A stretch of DNA of 64,000 nucleotides from Pseudonocardia sp. EC080619-01 (GTDB lineage Bacteria; Actinomycetota; Actinomycetes; Mycobacteriales; Pseudonocardiaceae): positions 558,001-622,000 of the forward strand of contig NZ_CP012185.1 of assembly GCF_001420995.1 (NCBI RefSeq), given 5' to 3'. Under the pieces are notes generated by a model, which was not told the DNA's origin, did not search any database, and was given only the letters and a program-made list of their open reading frames with translations. The position numbers and the translations under genes are program-made. Every line of letters begins with the position of its first letter. Position 1 is the stretch's first letter. Shown piece after piece: positions 1 to 9,325 of this stretch.

Positions 1-402
1 ATCCGAGCGATCGTGATCTCCTGGCGGCCGGATCTGCTGACCCTCACCGGGGTCGGGCCCATCGTCGCCGCGACCGTGCTCGCGGCCTGGTCGCACGCCG
101 GGCGCTGCCGCGACGAGGCCGCGTTCGCCATGCTCGCCGGCACCGCCCCGATCCCCGCGTCGTCGGGCAAGACCGTGCGTCACCGGCTCAACCGTTCCGG
201 GGACCGCCAGCTCAACCGCGCTATCTACACCGTCGTCATCACGCGACTGCGGCGCGACCAGGCAACCCACGCCTACGCCGAGCGTCGACGGGCCCAGGGC
301 AAGACCGACCGCGAGATCCGCCGCTGCCTCGGTCGCTACGTCACCCGCCAGCTCTTCCGACAGCTCGAAACCGGACCGCCGATCACACTTGACGCGACAT
401 AG
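1..402 (+). CDS. IS110-family transposase, C-terminal part (cut by window edge)
   Basis: The frame is open from base 1, so the start lies upstream of the window. The peptide opens with a helix-hairpin-helix-like LTGVGPIVAATVLA, followed by FAMLAGTAPIPASSG and a basic HRLNRSGDRQLNRA stretch. This is the order seen in the Transposase_20 domain at the C-terminus of IS110-type DEDD transposases, which cut and rejoin DNA without terminal inverted repeats. The missing N-terminus would carry the catalytic RuvC-like domain. Whether the element is intact cannot be told here. Confidence 0.85.
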   Translation: MRAIVISWRPDLLTLTGVGPIVAATVLAAWSHAGRCRDEAAFAMLAGTAPIPASSGKTVRHRLNRSGDRQLNRAIYTVVITRLRRDQATHAYAERRRAQGKTDREIRRCLGRYVTRQLFRQLETGPPITLDAT

Positions 403-770
403 GAGCGTCCCAGCCGGGCAGAAGGGGTCGGGCGCAGACGAGGACATGTGTCGCGCGCAGAGCGTCGACAACGTGGTCGAGTCGTCGCCCGACCCGGCCA
501 CGCTGCCTCCCGCTGGGCACGGATCGCCAAGCGGGCCTGCATCGGCAAAGTCGACGGTTGCCCCGTCCAGCACTGCCCCGTCTCGCGCCTCGTGGGGTCG
601 TCGCAGACGGGACGGGCGTCATCCTCGGGGACGGGCTGCCGCCGGCTGCGGCGGCCCCAATCTTGACGGAATCCTGACGGCCCCCGGCGACGGAACGTCC
701 TAGGATCGCTTCTGGTGTGCCGGGAAGTCTGGTCGGCGAGCGGAACCGTCGTTCGTCGGGAGGGCCACTC
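403..770. other. Intergenic span, no supportable gene
   Basis: The open frames here are arginine- and proline-rich without recognisable motifs. It should contain the 3' flank of the IS110 copy, which cannot be delimited because such elements lack inverted repeats. TTGACG at 663-668, CTGACG at 674-679 and TAGGAT at 701-706 could be parts of a promoter for the hydrolase downstream, but the spacings (32 and 21) are not ideal. Confidence 0.4.
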
Positions 771-1616
771 GTGCAGATCTATCGTTCGACCGCGGGGCGT
801 CGCATCGTTCAGGACTGGTGTCGTGGGGTGCTGGACCGGCACCTGCCCTTGGCCGATCGGCGCATCGTCGGCACCTCGCTGGGGCCTACCCACCTCACGT
901 CGGTCGGCGAGGGTCCCCGGGTGCTTCTGGTGCCGGGCACCAATTTCAGCGCGGCGTCCTCGATCGGACTTGTCACCGCATTGGCGGGGACCCACCGGGT
1001 GACGGTGGCCGACCTGCCTGGCCAGCCCGGGCTGAGCTCGGCCGAGCGATGTGGGGACGACCTCGTGAGGCGGCACCGCTGCTGGTTCGCAGAGGTGCAC
1101 GCCCACCTCGCCGAGGAGCCGATGATCGTGGTCGGTGAGTCGCTCGGTGCGGCGGTGGTGCTGTGTGCCGACCCGGACCCGCGGATCGCAGGCCTGGTAT
1201 TGGTGGTGCCCGCAGGTCTGGTCGCGGCACGCGTCGACCCGGGTGTCCTCGCCGCGGCCACTGGATGGACACTGCGGCGCACGGAGCGATGGTCGGACCG
1301 GTTGCTGCACACGATGGACGGCGGCGCGACCGTCCCGGACCGCGCGCGGCTGATCGAGTGGATGACGCTGGTGGCGCGACACGCCCGAACCAGCCTCGCA
1401 CCCGTTCCGCTGCCCGCCTCGGTGCTGACCCGCTGGAGATCGACGCCGTGCCGGGTGCTGGCCGGCCCCGGTGATCGGTTCTTCCCAGCGGGCCGGCTCG
1501 TCGTCCCCGCCCGGCGGATGCGAGATGCAGAAACCATTCGTGTGGACGGCACCGGCCACCTGCTCACCCACACCGCCCCCAGGGCGGTCGCCGGGGACTG
1601 CCCAGAGTTCGCTTGA
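771..1616 (+). CDS. Alpha/beta-fold hydrolase
   Basis: Predicted cytoplasmic hydrolase of about 281 residues. It shows the nucleophile elbow GESLG within VVGESLGAAV, an acid-loop candidate AGPGDRFFPAG and a C-terminal GTGHLLTH that would carry the catalytic histidine. The GTG at 771 is chosen over GTG 717 because GGGAGGG lies 7 bases upstream. The stop codon TGA at 1614-1616 coincides with the presumed left end of the neighbouring IS3 element, so the native C-terminus may have been replaced by a few residues. Substrate unknown. The fold call is firm; a specific reaction cannot be named. Confidence 0.75.
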   Translation: MQIYRSTAGRRIVQDWCRGVLDRHLPLADRRIVGTSLGPTHLTSVGEGPRVLLVPGTNFSAASSIGLVTALAGTHRVTVADLPGQPGLSSAERCGDDLVRRHRCWFAEVHAHLAEEPMIVVGESLGAAVVLCADPDPRIAGLVLVVPAGLVAARVDPGVLAAATGWTLRRTERWSDRLLHTMDGGATVPDRARLIEWMTLVARHARTSLAPVPLPASVLTRWRSTPCRVLAGPGDRFFPAGRLVVPARRMRDAETIRVDGTGHLLTHTAPRAVAGDCPEFA

Positions 1617-1635
1617 CCCGATCTCGGTAGCTGGG

Positions 1636-2503
1636 TCAGGCCGCGTGGGCGGTGTCGAGCAGTGTCTCGAACTCGACCGGGGTCAGTCGACCGAGGCCCT
1701 GTTGCCGGCGGCGGCGGTGGTAGGTGGTCTCGATCCAGGTCACGATCGCCAGTCGCAGTTCCGTCCGGCTGGTCCAGCGTCGGCGGTTGAGGACGTTTTT
1801 CTGCAGCAGGCTGAAGAACGACTCCATTGCGGCGTTGTCGGCGCAGGTCCCGACCTGCCCCATTGAACCGCGTAGTCGGAATCCGCGGAGTTCTCGCTGG
1901 TAGGCGTGTGATCGGAACTGGCTGCCGCGGTCGGAATGGACCACCGTCGGGGCCAGTGCGCCGCGCTGGAGCACGGCGTTGCGCAGTGCGTGGACCGCGA
2001 GTGCGGAGGTCATGCGGGCGTCGATGGAGTAGCCCACGATCCGTTTCGAGCAGGCGTCTTTGACCGCGCAGAGGTAGAGCTTGCCCTCGGCGGTGGGGTG
2101 CTCGGTGATGTCGGTCAGCCAGAGCTCGTTCGGGCGCGCGGCGGTGAACTCTCGGCGCACGAGGTCGTCGTGCACCGGCGGCCCGGGCCGGCGGGTGCGT
2201 CCGCGTTTTCGGGCGAGGACCGACCAGAGCTGCTGCAACGTGCACAGCCGACCGACTCGGGGTCCGGGACGCGGTGTGGCCTTGTGAGGCGAGTTCGTCG
2301 GCGATGAAGCGGTAGCCGAACTCGGGATCATCGCGGTGAACGTCGAACGCGGCGTTGATCAAGTGGGCGTCGTCGTAGTCGCGATCAGAGACCGGCTTGG
2401 CTTTCCACTGGTAGAAGGCCTGTTTCGAGAATCCGAGGACCCGGCAGGTCACCGCGACGGGGATCTTGTCGGCGGCGAGATCGAGGACCAGCGGGTACAT
2501 CAT
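1636..2503 (-). pseudogene. IS3 transposase OrfB, frameshifted
   Basis: The first part (from 2503) reads a normal OrfB N-terminus with VLGFSKQAFYQW and EFGYRFIADEL. Around 2265-2290 the reading frame changes. The rest continues in another frame as LCTLQQLWSVLARKRG and then the rve catalytic core with LTDITEHP, HSDRGSQF and NAAMESFFS, which supply the D, D and E of the DDE triad. Together they make one OrfB of usual length broken by a single shift. A sequencing error is possible. Confidence 0.8.
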
Positions 2504-2835
2504 TTTGGGAGCACGTCGCGGGCGAAGTAGGCGGTGGCGCGGCGCAGGATCTCGTTCTCCTGCTCGAGCTGCTTCGCTCGCTTCCGGAGCTCGCGGTTCT
2601 CCGCCTCGAGATCGCTCTCGCCGGGTTTGACCGGCGAGTCGGGTGCGTCGGCGCTGATGCCGTCCTCGCGGTCGGCGATCTTCAACCAGCGTGACAGGCA
2701 GGACTCCGAGATCCCGAAGTTCCGGGCCACCGAGGCGATGGACTGGTCGCCCTGGCGGGCCACGGCGATCACGTCGCGGCGGAACTCGGTCGGGAACGGC
2801 TTGGGCACGGTGTCGATCCTTCCAGCGAGGAGCAC
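2500..2835 (-). CDS. IS3 transposase OrfA (helix-turn-helix)
   Basis: A 111-residue protein with an N-terminal helix-turn-helix, FGISESCLSRWLKIA, matching the HTH_Tnp_1 type that binds IS ends. A leucine-zipper-like helix, ENRELRKRAKQLEQENEI, near the C-terminus is where OrfA pairs with OrfAB. The stop overlaps the orfB start (TGATG arrangement at 2500-2503), which fits coupled or frameshifted production of the OrfAB fusion. This half of the element looks intact. Confidence 0.85.
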   Translation of the reverse strand: MLLAGRIDTVPKPFPTEFRRDVIAVARQGDQSIASVARNFGISESCLSRWLKIADREDGISADAPDSPVKPGESDLEAENRELRKRAKQLEQENEILRRATAYFARDVLPK

Positions 2836-2855
2836 GTCCTCACAGGTCTGGAGTC

Positions 2856-3169
2856 AACCGAAGCCTGGGCAGTCCCCCGCCGCAATCGCGGAACTATCCC
2901 GCCCAGCACCTAGTGGGCAATGATGAGAGACCACCATGCGATGATACGAGCAGAGCGGATAGAAGCCCCAGGCCCCGTGGCGCCGCCTGGCCGGCGCGGC
3001 CGGTGCTCGGAGCCCGGCTGCCCGAGGCGGCGAGCTCGACCGTGCAGCGCGTTACACACTGCAGCGCTCACCGGTCGATTGTGCGATATGCCCGCAAAGC
3101 ATGGCTTTGGAATGAGCATCAAATCATTCTAGCCGATCAGCGACGATCACAAGTCCTAGGAGGATTACC
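2856..3169. other. Upstream region of the P450 gene, no gene seen
   Basis: No coding-like frame was found. The last bases carry a near-perfect AGGAGG ribosome binding site shortly before the GTG at 3170. The stretch around 3090-3140 is noticeably less GC-rich and may hold the P450 promoter, but no confident -35/-10 pair could be picked. Confidence 0.4.
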
Positions 3170-4432
3170 GTGTCCATCACCCCTGACTTCACCGCGAAGG
3201 CCATCACAACGCCGGTCAATCTTGCCGACCCTGCGTTTCTAGCTGATCCGCATGTGCACTATGCCTGGCTGCGGGACAACGATCCGGTGCATCACGGCGT
3301 GTTCGGTCATGCCGCGATCGGTGAACAGCCGGCGTGGCTGATCTCGCGGTATGATGAATGCCGCGATGTGCTCTCCGATGAGCGGTTCGCCCGCTCCCCC
3401 GGCGGACAAGGGCCGGCGATCGCCGCAGGCATGCCTGAGCATCTGCGTCTGCTGTCATCCGCAACGATGATCATGAAGGATGACCCTGAGCACCGTCGGC
3501 TGCGCACCCTTGTCACGCAACCGTTCACCCCGCGTGCGATCGCTCGGCTCGGGGATCGTGTCGCGGTGCTTGCCGAGAAGCTGCTCGACGAGCTCGTCAC
3601 AGAGGACATGTTCGAGCTGCGCAAACAGTTCGCCCTGCCGATCCCCGCCACCGTCATCTCCGAGATGGTCGGGGTAGCCGATACCGAACGAGCACAGTTC
3701 CGCACCGCGGTGCAGTCCCTGATCTCGGGCACTACAGATGTGCGGCAGGGCTGGGACGAAGCAGTACGAGGGCTCATCGAGCTGGTCCGCACCATCATCG
3801 ACCGCAAGCGCGCCACCCCGGGCGAGGACATTCTCACCGGGCTCATCGAAGCCGAGGAGCAGGGCGACCGGCTGGCCGACGACGAACTGGTCGCTATGGT
3901 GCTGACCCTCATCGCCGCCGGCTTCGAGACCACCTACACCCTGATCACCAACTCCGTGGTCACGCTCCTCGACCATCCCGACCAGCTTGCGCGACTGCGC
4001 GCCGCTAGCGATGACGAGGCGTTCTGGCGCAGCGCGGTCGACGAGCTCATCCGCTACACCGGCTCGATCGGCGGCACCAAACCGCTTACCACTGCGACCG
4101 AGGTCAACTGGTACGGCCAGACTTTGCCGGCTGGAGCGACCGTGTTTCCCCTGCTGGCCTCGGCCAACCGCGCCCCCCGAGCGTTCGAGGCCCCGGACCA
4201 GCTCGATCTCGGCCGTCACCCAAATCACCATCTCGGGTTCGGTCACGGGATCCATTTCTGCCTGGGCGCCAGTCTGGCCAGGCTGGAAACCCGCATCGCT
4301 CTGGAGGTCCTGCTGCGCCGCTGTCCCGGGCTCGCGCTGGCCACCGACCGAGACGCGTTGGAGATGGAACCGGTTCCCTTGATGACTCGCTACCGCGCGG
4401 TCGCAGTCAGCCCCGGGCCACACAGCTCCTGA
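3170..4432 (+). CDS. Cytochrome P450 (bacterial class I, CYP107-like)
   Basis: A 420-residue soluble P450 monooxygenase, close to the usual length. The heme-binding loop FGHGIHFCLGASLAR has the thiolate cysteine near residue 364. The I-helix oxygen-activation motif is AAGFETT near residue 250, and the K-helix ExxR is seen in DELIRYTG. An AGGAGG site just upstream fixes the GTG start. It needs electrons from a ferredoxin and reductase, and neither is encoded nearby. It stands alone between an IS3 element and a non-coding stretch, so its substrate cannot be inferred from neighbours. The subfamily assignment is by general resemblance only. Confidence 0.92.
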   Translation: MSITPDFTAKAITTPVNLADPAFLADPHVHYAWLRDNDPVHHGVFGHAAIGEQPAWLISRYDECRDVLSDERFARSPGGQGPAIAAGMPEHLRLLSSATMIMKDDPEHRRLRTLVTQPFTPRAIARLGDRVAVLAEKLLDELVTEDMFELRKQFALPIPATVISEMVGVADTERAQFRTAVQSLISGTTDVRQGWDEAVRGLIELVRTIIDRKRATPGEDILTGLIEAEEQGDRLADDELVAMVLTLIAAGFETTYTLITNSVVTLLDHPDQLARLRAASDDEAFWRSAVDELIRYTGSIGGTKPLTTATEVNWYGQTLPAGATVFPLLASANRAPRAFEAPDQLDLGRHPNHHLGFGHGIHFCLGASLARLETRIALEVLLRRCPGLALATDRDALEMEPVPLMTRYRAVAVSPGPHSS

Positions 4433-4855
4433 GGCCGTAGCGCACGATCCCACACCCGGAACCCGGGACTGTGCGAGGTGGAGGAACTCGACGGTTCGCC
4501 GCGGCGCGACGCTTGAGGTAGCGGAAGTGGTACTCACTATTGAAAGAGGCGACTGTGCGAGGCAGCGGCCGCGGCGTCAGGGTCGCGCCCGAGTCGCGGA
4601 TCCGGCCAGCCGGACCGGATTGAGGATCATGGCCGCTGCTGCCGCTGCTGCCGCTGCGGGTGCGCGGGTGCGCGGGCGGGGTGGAGGCGTGGTCGCGCTA
4701 TGGCTTCGAGGGCGGCGAGGCAGCTGGCCACCACGGCGCAAGCCCCGACCCGCTCCAACGGACCCCCGTTCTGGTCGGTCTATCTCGGGCGTGACCGGAT
4801 CGAGCGCTGTAATGGCGCTGCTCGGTCGCCCGAGCAGCCGAGCTGTGGCAACGCA
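4433..4855. other. Non-coding span with short tandem repeats
   Basis: No gene is supported. At about 4631-4680 there is a run of GCCGCTGCT-type units followed by two GGGTGCGC units, which produces poly-alanine or poly-arginine in shadow frames. The span separates the P450 gene from the convergent mIHF gene. No clear terminator hairpin was found. Confidence 0.45.
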
Positions 4856-5173
4856 TCAGGGGCGCGGGTACTCGATGCGCAGCGCTTCGCGCTGGCGACG
4901 TCCCAGGCCGCGGATGCGGCGGTTCGGCGCGATACGCAGCCGTTGCATGAGCGCGGTCGCCCGGTGGTTCCCGAAGTTGGGCAGCGCCAACAGCAGCTCG
5001 ACGACCTTAATCTGTTGAAGGGCGTCGTTGGTCTGGGCCTGGTTCAACACGTCCTCGACACTGGTCTCGGAGCGCCGGAGGCGGGCTTTGACGGCGGCTC
5101 GTTCCCGGCGGGCGGCGAGGGCCTTGTCCAGCGCCGCGGCGCGTTCGTTCGCGGCCAAGTGGGGAAGCGCCAT
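4856..5173 (-). CDS. mihF: Integration host factor, actinobacterial type (mIHF)
   Basis: A 105-residue nucleoid-associated protein. It begins MALPHLAANERAAALDKA and contains a KVVELLLALPNFG segment followed by IAPNRRIRGLGRRQ. This is the pattern of the actinobacterial mIHF family, whose helix-two-turn-helix domain bends DNA and supports phage integration and chromosome compaction. The ATG at 5173 is preceded by AGGAAG and gives the family's length; longer upstream reading adds an unrelated arginine-rich tail. The housekeeping copy is normally next to gmk, which is absent here, so this is probably an extra copy carried by the mobile element. Confidence 0.9.
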   Translation of the reverse strand: MALPHLAANERAAALDKALAARRERAAVKARLRRSETSVEDVLNQAQTNDALQQIKVVELLLALPNFGNHRATALMQRLRIAPNRRIRGLGRRQREALRIEYPRP

Positions 5174-7087
5174 GGTGTTCTTCCTACGGCATCGGCCCCC
5201 CGCGGGCGATGCTTGTGCCCGGCCTCGGTGGCCTGGGCCGGGTCGTCCGGTTCGTGGCCGGCTCGGCAGGCCCGGTACGGGCGTGATGGACATGGCGGCG
5301 GAACGCAATCGTTGTCGGTGCAGACGCCGGCTGCGACTCGGTATCTGGCAGCGAGCCGGGAGCAGGGCGCCGTTGGTCTGCCGCTGGCCGCGACCTGGTG
5401 CGCGCTCGTCGACACCGTGCGTGGTCGCCGGTGCGGGGCCTGGGGTTCACCGTCTGTCCGGGCACGTTCGTCGCACGGGTTGGGCAGTGGTGGCTGACAA
5501 GGGGCGGGGCAAGGGCTAAGCATGTTTGCGGCCCGTTCCCCAGTGCCCGGGCCGCCCGGGTGCGCGTGGCTTGCGGTCGGTGATGGCTGAGGCGGCGCGG
5601 ACGGCCGGGCGGCGTGGAATGTCGGGTCGGGGTCGTGTCCCGATGACGGCCCCGACCCCGACGGCAGCTGTCCGCCCGCTCCCCAGCGGCGTGCAGCCCT
5701 GCTCGCAGTGTCAGGCGTAACCGGCGGTACGGGCGAGCGATTTGTGCGTTGTGAGTGAAACGTGACGTCGCCTGCCCCTCACAACGTGTTGATGTCACCG
5801 GCGCGAAACGGCGTGTCCGACCGTGCGACCGTCACTGTTCCTCGGTGAGACCTCGCGGCAGGGCCCGTCGAGCAGTGGTAACGGCGCCGCAGGGCAGCGC
5901 GGTCTCCGCCTGCCGACAGCTCGGAGCCCACGTCGAGTGTCGTGGCCGGGAGTCGACAGTCGCGGCCCAAGTAGCGCTGCGGTCCCCCTCTGGACGCGCA
6001 GTCGGCCGCGCGGGTCGCTCCTGTTGCTGCCGACTCGTCGGCCCAGGCTCGGGGTCTGCGGCCGGTAATCGTGGAGTCCCGCGGCAGGTGCACACCGACG
6101 CGGACCGCCGTGGGGAGGCTGTCAGCGCGCGCTCATCCAGGCCGGTCACGGCGCAGCGTGGACGCTTCGCCGCTCGCCGCGAGACCGATCCCTTCGTCGC
6201 TAGCGGCGCATCATGATCTATTGATGTTGAGCTAGACAGGGCGTTGAGCGCGCGGAGCGTGAGCGCGCGGCGATCTTGCTTACCTGGTGTGAACGGACGA
6301 TGCGAAGGTCGTCGAGGTAGTGCGGTGCCGATCTGGGCTGGGTGTTGTCGCGGGACCGCGCCTGGCCACCCGAACCGAAGGTGCTCAGGCACGTCAGCCC
6401 GCGGCTGCCTTCGACGAGACTGTCTCCAGTCGTAGCGTGCGGTTGACGACCGTGTCGGCGACGGTGCGTGGTGTCGTGTCGGTGGCCGCAGCGAGGTGGT
6501 GCCGGTTCCTCCGCAGCGCGGGACCGAGGCAGCGGGTCCGGGGCGATGCCTGGGCCCGGAGTCCCGCTCTCCGGTGGCGCCGGCTCCCCGGCGGTGGCGG
6601 GATGGTCGTGGCTGGGTCGTCTCGGGCACAGGGTCGGAGTCCGCTGTATGGATCCGAGGTCGCGCCATCTGGGAGCCCGCATTTCGCGGCGGCCGTTGAG
6701 GCCGACGGCAGGGCGGAGGATGTGGAGCAGGCTCGCTGACGGTGGCCGTCGCAGCCGCTCGCTGGGCAGCTGTTCGTTGGACCCCTTCTGGGAGCGGCGG
6801 CTGCCGCTCACAGAACGGGCGGGCGTCAGCGTAGGAGTGTGGAGCGGGGTCGTCCAGAGCGGGCGCTCTCGCTCCGCTGCCTGCCAGCAGGGCCTCGTGA
6901 GCGGTAGAAACGCAGGTTCCGGTAGGTGGAGCGGGTGGTCGTCGTCCGGGCTCGATGTCGTTGCCGCCGCTGGGAGGTCCGGCCGGCGGGGTCCACGCCA
7001 CCGATCGTGCGGCTCACCATCTTTCGGACTCGGGTCGGTGGTCGCGCTCCCCTACTGGCTTGGCCCGTCGGTCTTCGGGGCGCTCAG
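5174..7087. other. 1.9-kb stretch without a supportable gene
   Basis: Long open frames exist on both strands (for example 5832-7001 minus and 6468-7166 plus). They are dominated by Arg, Pro, Ser and Thr, lack family motifs and overlap each other, as random GC-rich sequence does. No RNA gene, terminator or array of repeats was recognised. It could be decayed sequence or a transfer or maintenance region with structural rather than coding content. Confidence 0.5.
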
Positions 7088-7591
7088 TCAGCTTCGGGGA
7101 TTGGTGAGCATCTCGATCGGTGGCGTGTACTCGGTGACGCTGTTGATGGTGCGGTGCAGGGCGTGATGGACGACGTCGACGTCGTCGCTGTCCATGGTCT
7201 CGGCACGGATGCCTCGGTCGGCGAGCACGTGTCGGACCAGTAGCGCGTGGTCGTTCATTGCGCCGAGTACGCGTCGGTCCGCTGTCGTGGTGACCGTGAC
7301 GGCGTCGGGGTCGAGCTCGCCGAGTGTATCGGTCGCGAGCGCTTCGGCACGTAGCGATGCTCGGATGGTGGAGACGAGAAGCAGGCCGAGAGGACGTATC
7401 TGCGATGCTCGGACGGCGGGTACGAACACCGAATACAACGTGCCCGCATGGGTGATGAGTAGACACTTGCGTCGGGCGAGCCAGATCTGGTTGACGTACC
7501 AGTCGCTCGGCGATGGTTGCACATGTGCCAGCGACCTTGGCTCGAGGCCCGCGAGGGACAGAATTTTCGCGGTCGCGCGCACGATCACCAC
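7088..7591 (-). CDS. DUF6933-family protein
   Basis: A 167-residue cytoplasmic protein. The N-terminus VRATAKILSLAG, the segment WYVNQIWLARRKCLLITH and the following TLYSVFVPAVRA match the pattern of the DUF6933 family, which has no known biochemical role. Start at GTG 7591; no strong ribosome binding site was seen, so the start is moderately supported. It stands alone between two non-coding stretches. The family name is assigned from recognisable motif order, not from a search. Confidence 0.7.
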   Translation of the reverse strand: MVIVRATAKILSLAGLEPRSLAHVQPSPSDWYVNQIWLARRKCLLITHAGTLYSVFVPAVRASQIRPLGLLLVSTIRASLRAEALATDTLGELDPDAVTVTTTADRRVLGAMNDHALLVRHVLADRGIRAETMDSDDVDVVHHALHRTINSVTEYTPPIEMLTNPRS

Positions 7592-8190
7592 CGCGATTTT
7601 ACCGCACGTGGTCCCGGACGCCCGGAAGGGCGTCGCCCGCCGGGGACGTCCGGCTCGTCATCGCCGAGACGCCGCTGCTGCACCGTTCTGTCGCGTTATG
7701 GGTCGTCGATTCGACGACGGTCCTGCATTCGCCGCGGGGCGAGCACGGGCTCCTTGACCCGGGTGACCGTTCGGTCGGAGTTCCGGCTGGGGAGCAGTGT
7801 TGCTGTCGTCGACTATTTGGCGGGGTGTGCTTGGTGTCGAGGGCGCGCGTGAGCTCGGCCCCGGCCGGTGGGTCCGGTTCTCGACATGGTGAGGGCGGGT
7901 CGTGTCGTCGCAGCCCCCGGTGCATCGTCTCGTGGCGTGCGCGGACGCGAGGACGGCGCCGGCCGAAGAGGTGCCGACCACGTGATGGCGCGTGTGCGCC
8001 GGGAAGCGCGCCCGATGAGACTGTCGACGGGTCGGCCGGGCGCCCGCCCGGGTTGTGTGGCCGGTCGCTTCATCGGCCTGCGGCTCCCGTCTTACCCAGA
8101 TTCAGCGATTGTCGAGTGGGATAGTTGCGCGCCAGCAGTTTCCGGTAGAGTCACGGCCTGTCTCCCACAATAGTGAATGAGAGGGCTCCT
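7592..8190. other. Intergenic span, no supportable gene
   Basis: Frames on both strands are short and arginine-rich. The last part carries GAGAGGG just before the GTG of the lsr2-like gene at 8191. No promoter or terminator could be called with confidence. Confidence 0.4.
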
Positions 8191-8648
8191 GTGGCACAAA
8201 TCCGGACGGTGCGGCTCGTCGACGACATGAAGCCGACGAAACTGTCGTCTTCGGTCTCGATGGCGCGGTGCTCGAGATCGATCTCAGTTCTGGTAACGCG
8301 AGTGCACTGCGCGAGGCTCTCGCACCGTTCGTCGTCGCGGCCCGTAGGGCCGACGGCCGGCGGTCGGGTCGTCGTGCGCAGTCGGGCGGCTCGCGTGCAC
8401 GCGCTTCCGCCGGCGGGGTGCAGATCCGAGAGCACAACCGCGCGGTGCGTGCGTGGGCGCGGGACAGCGGTTTTAAGGTCTCCGCGCGCGGCCGGCTCTC
8501 GGCCGAGATCATGGCGGCCTACGAGGCGCGCGCGGCCGAGCCGGAGTCAAAGGCGGCTGCCCGTTCGAGGCCGCGGAAGTCGGCCTCGAGGAATGATGCT
8601 TCGGGGGCGCAGGCCGGTACGCCGCGTTCGGTGCAGTTCAGCGGTTGA
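8191..8648 (+). pseudogene. lsr2: Lsr2-like nucleoid protein, frameshifted near 8228
   Basis: Lsr2 coats AT-rich foreign DNA and silences it. The N-terminus VAQIRTVRLVDDM starts at GTG 8191 behind GAGAGGG. After about 8228 the reading moves to another frame: EADETVVFGLDGAVLEIDLS, NASALREALAPFVVAARR and the DNA-binding end VRAWARDSGFKVSARGRLS with its RGR core. About four residues that normally join DD to EADET are missing, as if about ten bases had been deleted. A 38-residue tail follows the usual end. Either the gene is dead, only the C-terminal DNA-binding part is made, or the base call is wrong. Confidence 0.8.
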
Positions 8649-8798
8649 TCCCCTCGGCGATCTCGGCGGATGTCGGCCGCGCAGCGCGAGCGATCGATGT
8701 AGGTCCAGTCGCGCCGTGTCCGATGGTTCGGCGCTGTCCGGTGCGCGGCGATAACGGGCGACATCTCATCATGCGGTCGCCTTGGCCGGCGCGGAGGA

Positions 8799-9008
8799 TC
8801 ATGGGATGTCTGGGTCGTGCGGGGAGACGGTCCGCTGCGGTAGCTCCGTGAGGTCGTCGCGAGGAAGGGGCAGCGGTTTCTGTTCGTCCAGTTCCGGGAT
8901 CTCGTCGCCGGGTAGTTCGGGCAGTTCCCGTGGTGTCGGGATCGGCGGCTCTTGGTTCTCGTCCGGCCCGTCGGCAGTTGTTGATCTTGCGGTTGCTCGG
9001 GCTGTCAT
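8799..9008 (-). CDS. Small proline/acid-rich protein of unknown function
   Basis: A 69-residue frame rich in Pro, Glu, Asp and Leu (PELPGDEIPELDEQKPLPLP), with no domain known to me. The even mix of acidic residues is unlike the arginine-rich shadow frames around it. The ATG at 9008 has GAGGCC seven bases upstream. Predicted to be disordered. It lies between the lsr2 remnant and an unknown gene of opposite orientation. A real gene is somewhat more likely than not. Confidence 0.45.
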   Translation of the reverse strand: MTARATARSTTADGPDENQEPPIPTPRELPELPGDEIPELDEQKPLPLPRDDLTELPQRTVSPHDPDIP

Positions 9009-9325
9009 GGCTGGCCTCGCAAACTCTGCATGCTGGCCGATTTCACGGTACGCGGGAGAGCGCGGGGCTCAAAGGCGCGCCGCCGGCGTCGCGATGCACT
9101 CGTGTCGCGTCCTCGTCGATGCGGTCATGGTCTGGCGAGGGCGTGGGCACCTGTCGGTTCCGGTCGTGGTGCATCGGTGCCGGCCGGCCACAGGCAGGCC
9201 CGCCATCAGCTCAGGGGCACGGGACCCAGCTGCTGTGTTGTCGGTTCGTCTACGGGTCCGGTCCTGGCTGGTGCTCGGGGAGGGCAGGTCTGGCAGCCTG
9301 TGGCCATGTCTACGGTCCGAGTTTC
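9009..9325. other. Divergent intergenic region, no gene seen
   Basis: It lies between the minus-strand proline-rich gene and the plus-strand gene starting at 9326, so promoters for both should be here. No clear -35/-10 pair or palindrome was picked out. Confidence 0.4.

Larger units (their letters stand above)
1614..2854 (-). mobile_element. IS3-family insertion sequence (frameshifted)
   Basis: It holds orfA and orfB in the usual IS3 order on the minus strand. Ends are placed tentatively where a TGACYC motif occurs in inverted orientation: TGACCCGATCTCG at the left and, read inward, TGACTCCAGACCTG at the right. The match beyond the first bases is poor, so the exact ends are uncertain by several bases. 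orfB carries a frameshift, so this copy is probably not autonomously active unless it is suppressed or the shift is an error. Confidence 0.7.

Noticed and set aside
2920..3132. 70-codon frames on both strands upstream of the P450 gene
   Set aside because: They mirror each other on opposite strands, carry no motifs and would leave no room for the P450 promoter.
5832..7001. 389-codon open frame on the minus strand
   Set aside because: The composition is dominated by Arg, Pro, Ser and Thr, it has no motifs or good start, and it overlaps other equally long frames on the opposite strand. It looks like a chance frame in GC-rich DNA.
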